Shown here: positions 1 through 6,105 of the stretch, piece after piece
How positions within the stretch are numbered: position 1 is the first letter of the stretch
Layout of the letters: each line of letters starts with the position of its first letter
Source: an uncultured Prevotellaceae bacterium
GTDB lineage: Bacteria > Bacteroidota > Bacteroidia > Bacteroidales > Muribaculaceae
Direction of reading: 5' to 3'
DNA: 6,105 bases
Assembly: GCA_937892085.1 (NCBI GenBank)
Contig: CALAVD010000483.1
Coordinates: 1-6,105 of the forward strand
The notes under the pieces: model-generated
Databases searched by the model: none
Told to the model about the DNA's origin: nothing
What the model saw: only the letters and a program-made list of their open reading frames with translations
Made by a program: the position numbers and the translations under genes

Positions 1-1400
1 AGATACCGGCATATTATCTACCGGAAGGCGGCTACGTGGTGGCTGAATCCGACGAGGAAGCTCTCGCTCTTGCAAAAGAAAAGACAGGTGATAACAGCCT
101 GACACTCAACGATTTGCGTCGTGACGGCGACTGCCTCGACACCTGGTTCAGCTCTTGGCTGTGGCCTCTCTCACTGTTCAACGGCATCCTCGACCCTGAT
201 AACGCCGAGTTTAAATATTATTACCCGACCAACGACCTTATCACGGCTCCAGACATCATTTTCTTCTGGGTCGCCAGGATGATTATGGCGGGCGAGGAGT
301 ATCAGGGAAAAGTGCCGTTCAAGAACGTGTATTTCACTGGTATCGTTCGTGATAAACTTGGTCGCAAAATGTCGAAATCGCTCGGTAACTCACCCGACCC
401 GATAGAACTCATTGAGACTTACGGTGCCGATGGCGTGCGTATGGGTATGTTGCTCTCAGCACCTACAGGAAACGACATCCTGTTCGACGTGGCACTTTGC
501 GAGCAGGGACGTAACTTCTGCAACAAGATTTGGAACGCCCTACGCCTCGTGAAAGGATGGAATGTCGATGAAAATGCACCTCAGCCCGACACCGCAAAAA
601 TGGCTGTGAAATGGTTCGACGCGCGTTATAACCAGATACTCACCGAGATGAACGATAACTTCGAGAAATACCGTCTCTCCGATGCACTGATGGGTGTCTA
701 CAAACTCACTTGGGACGACTTTTGCTCGTGGTATCTCGAGATGGTGAAAGCCCCGATGGGACAGCCTGTCGATGGCGTAACTTACAGAGCCACAGTCACT
801 TTCTTCGAAAACCTGATGAAGCTCCTGCATCCGTTCATGCCATTTATCACCGAAGAGATTTATCATAATCTCGATGAAAGAAAAGACGGTGACGACATCA
901 TCATCGCTCAACAGCCGAAACAGAAAGATGTTGATAATCAAGTGCTTGCACAGTTCGATTTCACTATGGAAGTCATCAACAATATCCGAAAGATTCGCGC
1001 CGAGAAGAATATTTCGTTCAAGGAGTCATTGGATTTGGTTGTTATCGGCAATGGCACTGCAAACAAGGACTTTGATTGTATCATTGAGAAGTTAACTAAC
1101 ATAAAATCAATAGTTTACACTTCAGAGAAACCAGCTGATGCATTCGGATTCATTGTGCGCTCGAAAGAATATTTCATCCCTGTGACTGATTCTGTCGATA
1201 CTGAAGCCGAGCTGAAGAAACTCGAAGAGGAGTTGAAATACGCTCAAGGTTTCCTGAAATCTGTCGAGGCGAAGCTATCCAACGAGAAATTCGTGAACGG
1301 AGCTCCAGCCGCTGTGGTTGATAAGGAACGCAAGAAAAAATCCGATGCCGAGGCTAAGATAGCAGTACTCGAACAACAGATAAAATCGATAAGACAATAA
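1..1400 (+). CDS. valS: Valine--tRNA ligase, C-terminal part (5' end outside window)
   Basis: Charges tRNA-Val with valine in the cytoplasm using ATP (class I aminoacyl-tRNA synthetase). The frame is open from base 3, before the first possible GTG at 36, and begins IPAYYLPEGGYVVAES, an internal ValRS sequence, so the gene runs in from the left. Visible landmarks are the 'CLDTWFSSWLWP' catalytic-domain motif (about 131-166), the 'PDIIFFWVARMI' segment (about 252-287), the ATP-binding KMSKS loop at 366-380, then the helical anticodon-binding domain (roughly 490-930). A Lys/Glu-rich C-terminal stretch (about 1200-1397) matches the coiled-coil tRNA-binding arm typical of bacterial ValRS. The 465 residues seen are about half of the usual length near 875. 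No frameshift or lost motif is visible. The adhesin-like gene starts 20 bp after the stop. Confidence 0.97.
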   Translation, partial: IPAYYLPEGGYVVAESDEEALALAKEKTGDNSLTLNDLRRDGDCLDTWFSSWLWPLSLFNGILDPDNAEFKYYYPTNDLITAPDIIFFWVARMIMAGEEYQGKVPFKNVYFTGIVRDKLGRKMSKSLGNSPDPIELIETYGADGVRMGMLLSAPTGNDILFDVALCEQGRNFCNKIWNALRLVKGWNVDENAPQPDTAKMAVKWFDARYNQILTEMNDNFEKYRLSDALMGVYKLTWDDFCSWYLEMVKAPMGQPVDGVTYRATVTFFENLMKLLHPFMPFITEEIYHNLDERKDGDDIIIAQQPKQKDVDNQVLAQFDFTMEVINNIRKIRAEKNISFKESLDLVVIGNGTANKDFDCIIEKLTNIKSIVYTSEKPADAFGFIVRSKEYFIPVTDSVDTEAELKKLEEELKYAQGFLKSVEAKLSNEKFVNGAPAAVVDKERKKKSDAEAKIAVLEQQIKSIRQ

Positions 1401-1420
1401 AATTTTTAACATATAGATCT

Positions 1421-3001
1421 ATGAAGAAATCATTGTTTTTCGCTTTAATCATTGTGCTTCTTGCTCCATTTGCAACAAATGCACAAGAAACAAAGGACAT
1501 GTGGGACTTTGTCACATCGTTCACAACATCAACAGGTCGTCAACATGGTGTGGTTTATGACGGCGAGTATATCTATACCGCCGCATGGGGCAAGTCATCG
1601 ACAGTGGAGTATATGTTCTACAAATACGACTTTGAAGGCAACCTCCTCGACCAGTTCGATGTTGCCGGTGTCACCAACTCCGACAACTACATGCGCGACA
1701 TGACCTACGACGGCACATATTTCTATGGATGCGACGCTCATTCAAGCACAATTTGGTGCTATGACTTGCACAACAAGACATTGGTCACCGCCAATTGCAT
1801 CAGTACTTCGTTGAGTGAACTTGGCACATGCACCTACGACCCTGTTTACGACGCATTCTGGGTGGGCGAGAGAGCAACCGGCAGCAGCCCGAACTTACAT
1901 CTCGACCTTAAGCTCGTCAACCGTAGCGGCAGCGTCATCAAGACCGCTACAGCTCACAACCTTGGAGGTCATACCGTTCACGGCACTGGCTATTTCACCG
2001 ATGACGACGGTTTGGCACACCTCTATCTGTTTGCTGTTGAAGGCTTTACAGCTCATGTGTTCGACTATGCTATCGAGGCCGATACCATGACTCCTAACTA
2101 CATCTTCGACTTCAGCCAGACACCTGGATGGGGCTATGCTTGCAGTGCAGGCGGTGCATTCATAGGCGAAGTTGACGGCACACAGTATTTCTTCGGTGAC
2201 GTTGACAAGAGCCCAAACCTCATCGGCATCTATACCTTGGGCGAATATACTCCTATCGTCCCAACTCCTCCGGAGGGCGACATCTTATTCGACTTTGAAG
2301 ACAGCATGATTCGTTGGAACACAATAGATGCTGACGGCGACGGTTACAACTGGGAGCTACGCCAAAACTGGGGCAACGAACAGAACAGATACAGCCTCAC
2401 ATCAGCATCAGTCAATGAGGTAGAATACCCGTTATTCCCTGACAACTATCTTGTGACACCTTATAAACTCGACTGCGAACAGATCGTGTTTCAAGCCTGT
2501 GTCCAGGATGTCACACATCCTAACGAGCATCTCGGCGTGGCTGTTTCAACAACAGTGGGCGACGACCCCGATGCGTTCGATATGATTTATGATATTGACA
2601 TGACCGCAAAAGTGGCTGGTAGCTGGCATACTTTCAACATCGACCTTAGAGACTATCAGGGTCAGGATATCTACATCGCGATAGTGCATTACAACTGCAC
2701 CAATCAGTTTATGGTAAACGTTGATAATATTATGCTTTACAGAACTTATAACGACGTGCCTGAGAATATGCAAAGTCTGGTTGCGCTTTACCCGAATCCA
2801 GCAACTGAAAAGCTAATGATTCAGAGTGAAGTTACTGTAAATCAATATGATATCTACAACGTGGCAGGCGAGATGATACTTAGCAAGCCGGTTGATGAGA
2901 AATCATTCGACATCAACGTGAGCGAGTTGCCAGCAGGCACATATCTCATCAAGATGACGTCAAATGGTCTTGTTCAGACAAAACGTTTCGTTAAGGAATG
3001 A
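1421..3001 (+). CDS. Secreted T9SS cargo protein with choice-of-anchor-J/cleaved-adhesin-like domain
   Basis: A 526-residue exported protein of unknown specific role. Residues 1-21 form a clear Sec signal peptide (MKKSLFFALIIVLL, cleavage probably after NA-21). Residues about 30-275 contain recurring strand-rich motifs with aromatic and Gly-Asp turns (VVYDGEYIYTAAW, MTYDGTYFYGCD, CTYDPVYDAFWVGE) that suggest a beta-propeller-like fold. A Pro-rich linker (about 276-287) leads to a domain at about 288-441, starting ILFDFED and containing DADGDGYNW at 303-311, which resembles choice-of-anchor-J / gingipain cleaved-adhesin domains. Residues 453-526 (YPNPA, YNVAGEMI, LPAGTYLIKM, final KRFVKE) form a T9SS type A sorting domain, so the protein is expected to be moved across the outer membrane and released or anchored there. 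The ATG at 1421 is chosen because it directly begins the signal peptide. With 20 bp after valS there is no room for a separate terminator. The domain names come from sequence resemblance only. Confidence 0.9.
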   Translation: MKKSLFFALIIVLLAPFATNAQETKDMWDFVTSFTTSTGRQHGVVYDGEYIYTAAWGKSSTVEYMFYKYDFEGNLLDQFDVAGVTNSDNYMRDMTYDGTYFYGCDAHSSTIWCYDLHNKTLVTANCISTSLSELGTCTYDPVYDAFWVGERATGSSPNLHLDLKLVNRSGSVIKTATAHNLGGHTVHGTGYFTDDDGLAHLYLFAVEGFTAHVFDYAIEADTMTPNYIFDFSQTPGWGYACSAGGAFIGEVDGTQYFFGDVDKSPNLIGIYTLGEYTPIVPTPPEGDILFDFEDSMIRWNTIDADGDGYNWELRQNWGNEQNRYSLTSASVNEVEYPLFPDNYLVTPYKLDCEQIVFQACVQDVTHPNEHLGVAVSTTVGDDPDAFDMIYDIDMTAKVAGSWHTFNIDLRDYQGQDIYIAIVHYNCTNQFMVNVDNIMLYRTYNDVPENMQSLVALYPNPATEKLMIQSEVTVNQYDIYNVAGEMILSKPVDEKSFDINVSELPAGTYLIKMTSNGLVQTKRFVKE

Positions 3002-3586
3002 TTATTCGTCTTCGACCAAGAACAACGCTAATTGTTTTATGCCTTGTGCACCTATAACTAATTGATTATCAATTTCATTGCTTCGGCTCGCACCACTGAT
3101 TATCACGGTTTCTGAAGGTCTGTCCTGATTGTACCTTTCTTTCAGAAGTCGTATTGCGTTCTTCATGTTAGCCACAATCTGGCTTGGTCTGGCGTAAATC
3201 AAGAGAATGTCGCTTAATGAAAATGCTGCCCGTGAGCCTGCACACTTGTCGGTAACGACTACACTTCCTGTCTGTGCTATCAGGCATTCGCAGTCGGTGA
3301 TGCTTACGATTTTCTTGCGTGGTGTGTCGTAGTTATGACTGAGTTCGATGCCGGAGCCTTCGAACAACATTTGCATCTTGTGGCTTGTTGAATTTAATTT
3401 ATCCCATTGATTTTCAATAATATATTGTTTTTCTTTTTCAAATGTATCATTTGGCCCATTTTCTCCTTCCTTTACATAATATTTTTCTTCTTCGTTTTCA
3501 TCTCCATAAATAAATTTTTCATCATTTTCAAAGAATATCATTATAAGACCTATAACACTAAGGAAAAATCCCCCTGCAACTACCAT
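3002..3586 (-). CDS. Membrane-anchored LUD (LutC/YkgG-like) domain protein
   Basis: A 194-residue protein. Residues about 2-19 are one hydrophobic membrane segment (GGFFLSVIGLIMIFF). Residues 20-60 are an acidic, Lys/Asn-rich linker. Residues about 80-194 resemble the LUD domain of LutC/YkgG, known from lactate-oxidation complexes and widespread in Bacteroidetes. Recognisable pieces are CECLIAQTGSVVV (99-111), IVANMKNAIRLL, ISGASRSNEID (163-173) and VIGAQGIKQLALFLV. Several usually conserved positions differ: the common 'GPSRTADIE' is GASRSNEID, 'GxHGP' is GAQGI, and the 'PPxHI' motif is absent. A lactate role is therefore doubtful, and no lutA/lutB is in the window. ATG 3586 is the only usable start: the frame stays open upstream to 3667 and would encode a second hydrophobic stretch, but holds no ATG, GTG or TTG. 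Its stop directly abuts that of the preceding plus-strand gene. The 5' part is near 25% GC, the LUD part near 45-50%. Confidence 0.75.
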   Translation of the reverse strand: MVVAGGFFLSVIGLIMIFFENDEKFIYGDENEEEKYYVKEGENGPNDTFEKEKQYIIENQWDKLNSTSHKMQMLFEGSGIELSHNYDTPRKKIVSITDCECLIAQTGSVVVTDKCAGSRAAFSLSDILLIYARPSQIVANMKNAIRLLKERYNQDRPSETVIISGASRSNEIDNQLVIGAQGIKQLALFLVEDE

Positions 3587-3604
3587 TTGATATGGAAATA
3601 ATAA

Positions 3605-3769
3605 TTCTTTTGCATTTTTAAAATATATAGAAATTACTATTATGACATAACATGTATAGACCCAAACTCAGGAGGGGGAGGTAGCGATGACTCTGGTGGA
3701 GGTGATACAGGTGGCGGCAGTGATACCAGCGAGGGATATTTTTATGATTATACAGAAGAAGGTCATTAT
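3605..3769 (+). other. Open, Gly/Asp/Ser-rich frame upstream of the LRR gene, without a start codon
   Basis: This stretch is in frame with the downstream LRR gene and has no stop. It is preceded by two consecutive in-frame TAA codons (3599-3604). From about 3662 it encodes PNSGGGGGSDDSGGGDTGGG followed by SDTSEGYFYDY, a linker of the kind found after the signal peptide or first domain of Bacteroidetes surface proteins. None of its codons is ATG, GTG or TTG. The coding character of 3662-3769 suggests that the LRR protein once began, or elsewhere begins, further upstream. The part at 3605-3660 is AT-rich and looks unrelated. No convincing Bacteroidetes promoter was found. Confidence 0.6.
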
Positions 3770-5887
3770 ATGTTGTTCTATAAAGCATACTATTATGGTG
3801 ATTGCGCAAAGGTTATTAAAACCCCAGATGATCGAGCATGCATTAGTTCAACAACAACAGGTAAGGTAACAGTGCCAAATGTGGCAAAAGACTATCCTGT
3901 TAGGATAATTGGGAACTGGGCTTTTAGTAATTTACCCAATATTACAGATATTGTCCTACCACAATCGACTTCTGACATAGAGAATTATTGCGTTTATAAT
4001 TGTCCTAAGTTGAAAACGATTACTTGTTTATCTGAGACCCCTCCAAGTTGTTATTCAACCTCTTTCATGGGTTGTGAAAAAATGATTTTGTATGTAAAAT
4101 CAAAGAGTGCAAAGGAAAAATATGCTGCAGCTGAAGGATGGAAGTGGTTTAAAATGATAAAAGTAATTGGTGAGGAAGACGACATTTCTGTAACGAGTAT
4201 TAACTTGAATACAACTTCGGCTACTTTAACAGTAGGCGAAACCCAACAACTCACAGCAACCATATCGCCAAGCAATGCCACAAATAAGAGTGTCACGTGG
4301 TCAACGAGCAAAAGTAGCGTAGCAACTGTAAGTTCTTCAGGCCTTGTGACAGCCAAGGGCGAAGGCAGTGCGACCATCACCTGTAAGGCTGATGATGGGA
4401 GTGGGAAGTATGCTACTTGCTCTATCACTGTCAAGGCCGTATCTGAGGAAGGAATTAAGATTGATGAGTCAAATTTTCCCGACGAGGCTTTCCGCAAATA
4501 TCTGCTGAAACAAGACTATGGCAAGGATGGAATACTGACAGAAGAAGAAATCAAAAACGTCACATCAATAGATGTACATTATACTTATAAAGTCCCATTT
4601 GGTGGATCATCATCAGGTGACAAAAAAGGGAATGTAGAGAGTTTAAAGGGTATCGAATTCTTTACAAACTTGGAAACATTGCTTTGTTATAGTAATGTAA
4701 TTAATTCACTCGATGTTTCTAAATGTCCGAAATTGACCTCATTGAGTTGCAGTAACAATAATCTGTCAGCATTGGACGTAACGAAATGTACAGCATTGAC
4801 CTCATTGAGTTGTAGTGACAATAATCTGTCCACATTGGACGTAAAGAAATGTACAGCATTGACCTCATTGAGTTGCAGTGACAATAAACTGTCAGCATTG
4901 GACGTTACGAAATGCACAGCATTGACCTCATTGAGTTGTAGTGACAATAATCTGTCCACATTGGACGTTACGAAATGTACAGCATTGACCTCATTGAGTT
5001 GCAGCAACAATAAACTGTCAGCATTGGACGTAACGAAATGTACAGCATTGACCTCATTGAGTTGCAGTGACAACAAACTGTCAGCGTTGGACGTAACGAA
5101 ATGTACAGCATTGACCTCATTGAGTTGTGATGATAATCAACTATCAGCATTGGACGTAACGAAATGTACAGCATTGACCTCATTGAGTTGCAGCGACAAC
5201 AAGATATCAGCTCTGGACGTGACACGATGTTCAACACTAACTACTGTGAACTGCAGTGTCAATGTGTTGACATCGCTTGACGTAACCCAATGTCAGTCTA
5301 TAAAAACTTTGAAATGTGGCGGAAATAGTTTGTCAACGCTTGACATGTCTAAGTGTCCTGCACTTACCACTTTGGAGTGTAATGAAAACAAATTGTCTTC
5401 TATCAATCTACAGGACAACGCATCTCTGGACTATATAAATTGTAGCCACAATCATCTGTCTTCACTTGACATATCACAATGTGTAGCTTTGGATTACTTG
5501 AATTGCTCGAATAACCAAATAGGCGAGAAAGAAATGGCGTCAGTTATTAATGGTTTGCCACAGAGGACACCACATAAGGAGAGGGTAAGCGATTATGAGT
5601 TTGTTTATGTCATTTATCCTTTTAGGGTCATAGACAACACAAATACTGAAGAAAAGAACGTTTGCTCACAAGCACAAGTGGCATCCTTAAAAGAAAAAGG
5701 GTGGGAACCTCAATACTATGACGGTACTGACTGGAATGAATATGTGGGTAGTGAGTCTACAGGCATTCATGGTGTTATTATCATCAAGAACGGGAGTTCC
5801 TCTATCTACAACCTCTCCGGGCAGCGACTTAGCACTCCACAAAAGGGCATCAACATCATTAATGGCAAGAAGGTCATAATTAAGTGA
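3770..5887 (+). CDS. BspA/Big2/leucine-rich-repeat surface protein, probably lacking its N-terminus
   Basis: From the first available ATG, 705 residues. About 31-132 is a BspA-type segment (VRIIGNWAFSNLPNITDIVLP, then ITCLSETPPSC and LYVKSKSAKEKYAAAEGWK). About 140-224 is a Big2 immunoglobulin-like domain (SINLNTTSATLTVGETQQLT, TWSTSKSSVATVSSSGLVTA). Residues 249-260 (DYGKDGILTEEE) form an EF-hand-like loop preceded by NFPDEAFRKYLL. Residues 314-586 are 13 repeats of 21 residues of pattern LDVxxCxxLxxLxCxxNxLxx, one expected solenoid. The tail, IYNLSGQRLS to INGKKVIIK, resembles the C-terminal signature of many Prevotella surface proteins and may be an export or anchoring signal. Such proteins usually act outside the cell in adhesion or ligand binding; the partner is unknown. 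ATG 3770 gives no signal peptide and falls after a Gly-rich linker in the same frame, so the true 5' end is probably lost or lies outside this arrangement. It may be a truncated, silent gene, though the rest of the frame is intact. Confidence 0.8.
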   Translation: MLFYKAYYYGDCAKVIKTPDDRACISSTTTGKVTVPNVAKDYPVRIIGNWAFSNLPNITDIVLPQSTSDIENYCVYNCPKLKTITCLSETPPSCYSTSFMGCEKMILYVKSKSAKEKYAAAEGWKWFKMIKVIGEEDDISVTSINLNTTSATLTVGETQQLTATISPSNATNKSVTWSTSKSSVATVSSSGLVTAKGEGSATITCKADDGSGKYATCSITVKAVSEEGIKIDESNFPDEAFRKYLLKQDYGKDGILTEEEIKNVTSIDVHYTYKVPFGGSSSGDKKGNVESLKGIEFFTNLETLLCYSNVINSLDVSKCPKLTSLSCSNNNLSALDVTKCTALTSLSCSDNNLSTLDVKKCTALTSLSCSDNKLSALDVTKCTALTSLSCSDNNLSTLDVTKCTALTSLSCSNNKLSALDVTKCTALTSLSCSDNKLSALDVTKCTALTSLSCDDNQLSALDVTKCTALTSLSCSDNKISALDVTRCSTLTTVNCSVNVLTSLDVTQCQSIKTLKCGGNSLSTLDMSKCPALTTLECNENKLSSINLQDNASLDYINCSHNHLSSLDISQCVALDYLNCSNNQIGEKEMASVINGLPQRTPHKERVSDYEFVYVIYPFRVIDNTNTEEKNVCSQAQVASLKEKGWEPQYYDGTDWNEYVGSESTGIHGVIIIKNGSSSIYNLSGQRLSTPQKGINIINGKKVIIK
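4709..5527 (+). repeat. Array of 13 tandem 63-bp leucine-rich-repeat units
   Basis: Units begin every 63 bp (4709, 4772, 4835, 4898, 4961, 5024, 5087, 5150, 5213, 5276, 5339, 5402, 5465), each encoding 21 residues with Cys at positions 6 and 14 in most copies. Units 2-8 (4772-5212) are almost identical in DNA, with the first ~41 bp nearly invariant, while units 9-13 have diverged strongly. The period is a multiple of three, so any gain or loss of whole units keeps the reading frame. The Cys at position 14 falls in the LxxLxCxxN core position of LRRs, so it is probably buried and not in a disulfide. Confidence 0.95.
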
Positions 5888-5938
5888 GGATGACCCAAGC
5901 TTGAGGTCTTTCCAGCACTTGCGCACATACCTTATTAT

Positions 5939-5973
5939 TATTCGCCAGCCTCAACGTTCGAGACTGGCGAATA
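5939..5973. terminator. Hairpin between convergent genes, probable bidirectional terminator
   Basis: A perfect 10-bp stem (5939-5948 with 5964-5973, core TTCGCCAG/CTGGCGAA) is extended by a further 3 bp (CTC/GAG) across one mismatch, closing on a 7-base loop. It lies 51 bp after the LRR gene stop and 36 bp beyond the stop of the minus-strand gene, where both transcripts would end. AT-rich flanks replace a long U-tract on either strand, so intrinsic termination is likely but not certain. Confidence 0.7.
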
Positions 5974-6009
5974 TATATCATTGTCTGACAAAAAGAGGAA
6001 GGGAGGGGC

Positions 6010-6105
6010 TCAGAACTTGCCCTGAATCTTGTCGGCAGGCACCTCGACAGGTGTCTCTAAGCCCGGCCAGTAGTCGCTCAGCGGCTTGGCACCGCCCGAG
6101 ACATC
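6010..6105 (-). CDS. C-terminus of an unidentified protein (5' end outside window)
   Basis: On the minus strand, the last 31 codons of a gene entering from the right edge end in TGA at 6010-6012. The visible peptide includes PLSDYWPGLETPVEVPADK and ends in QGKF. It is about 61% GC, clearly richer than the LRR gene it faces, and third positions are mostly G or C as expected for a well-expressed native gene. I do not recognise the family. The coding call rests on the open frame to the window edge, the non-repetitive protein-like composition, and the hairpin just after the stop. Confidence 0.6.
   Translation of the reverse strand, partial: DVSGGAKPLSDYWPGLETPVEVPADKIQGKF

Noticed and set aside
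540..941. A 133-codon minus-strand open frame inside valS
   Set aside because: It lies wholly antisense to well-conserved ValRS sequence and has no recognisable domain.
3407..3601. Short plus-strand frame encoding a very Phe/Ile-rich hydrophobic peptide
   Set aside because: It is antisense to the Lys/Glu-rich linker and membrane segment of the LUD gene; poly-Phe is what the complement of Lys/Glu codons gives. It ends in two stops before the LRR frame.
3668..3690. AGGAGGGGGAGG followed by an ATG at 3687, looking like a strong Shine-Dalgarno and start
   Set aside because: The G-rich run is explained by Gly codons of the linker, the ATG is out of frame with the LRR gene and opens only 60 codons of non-protein-like sequence, and Bacteroidetes rarely use Shine-Dalgarno sites.
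4687..5237. Minus-strand open frames across the LRR array with their own apparent 21-residue repeat
   Set aside because: They are mirror images of the 63-bp repeat: a period divisible by three keeps all frames open. The plus-strand LRR pattern is far better supported.
4709..5527. Regular repeats considered as a CRISPR array
   Set aside because: Units are contiguous with no unique spacers, lie inside a long open frame and encode a leucine-rich repeat; there are no cas genes.

Overview
The window looks like chromosome from a member of the Bacteroidales, most likely Prevotella-like. This rests on protein style, not on a marker gene. There is a secreted protein with a type IX secretion (T9SS) type A C-terminal domain, a BspA/Big2/leucine-rich-repeat surface protein with the short 'IYNLSGQRLS...GKKVIIK' tail common in Prevotella, a LUD-domain protein close to the Bacteroidetes LutC/YkgG type, and starts without clear Shine-Dalgarno sequences.

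Layout: (1) 1-1400 (+) is the C-terminal half of valyl-tRNA synthetase, cut by the window edge. (2) 1421-3001 (+), 20 bp downstream, is a complete secreted T9SS cargo protein: signal peptide, propeller-like N-terminal region, choice-of-anchor-J/cleaved-adhesin-like domain, sorting domain. (3) 3002-3586 (-) is a LUD-like domain behind a single N-terminal membrane segment and an acidic linker. Its stop codon directly abuts that of gene 2. (4) 3587-3769 separates two head-to-head genes. It changes abruptly from very AT-rich DNA to a Gly/Asp/Ser-rich coding stretch that continues gene 5 upstream but has no start codon. (5) 3770-5887 (+) is a long surface-type protein with a BspA-type segment, a Big2 domain, an EF-hand-like loop and 13 repeats of 21 residues encoded by 63-bp DNA repeats. 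(6) 5939-5973 is a strong hairpin between convergent genes. (7) 6010-6105 (-) is the unidentified C-terminus of another gene.

The genes do not form one pathway. valS is housekeeping and gene 2 may ride on its transcript. Genes 2 and 5 look like independent cell-surface or secreted proteins. The most interesting part is 3400-3770: the LUD gene has an unusual membrane-anchored N-terminus in DNA of about 25% GC, and the LRR gene appears to lack its 5' end (signal peptide and start). Together these suggest a recombination junction, or a 5'-truncated LRR gene. I found no clear evidence for a wholly new multi-gene system.
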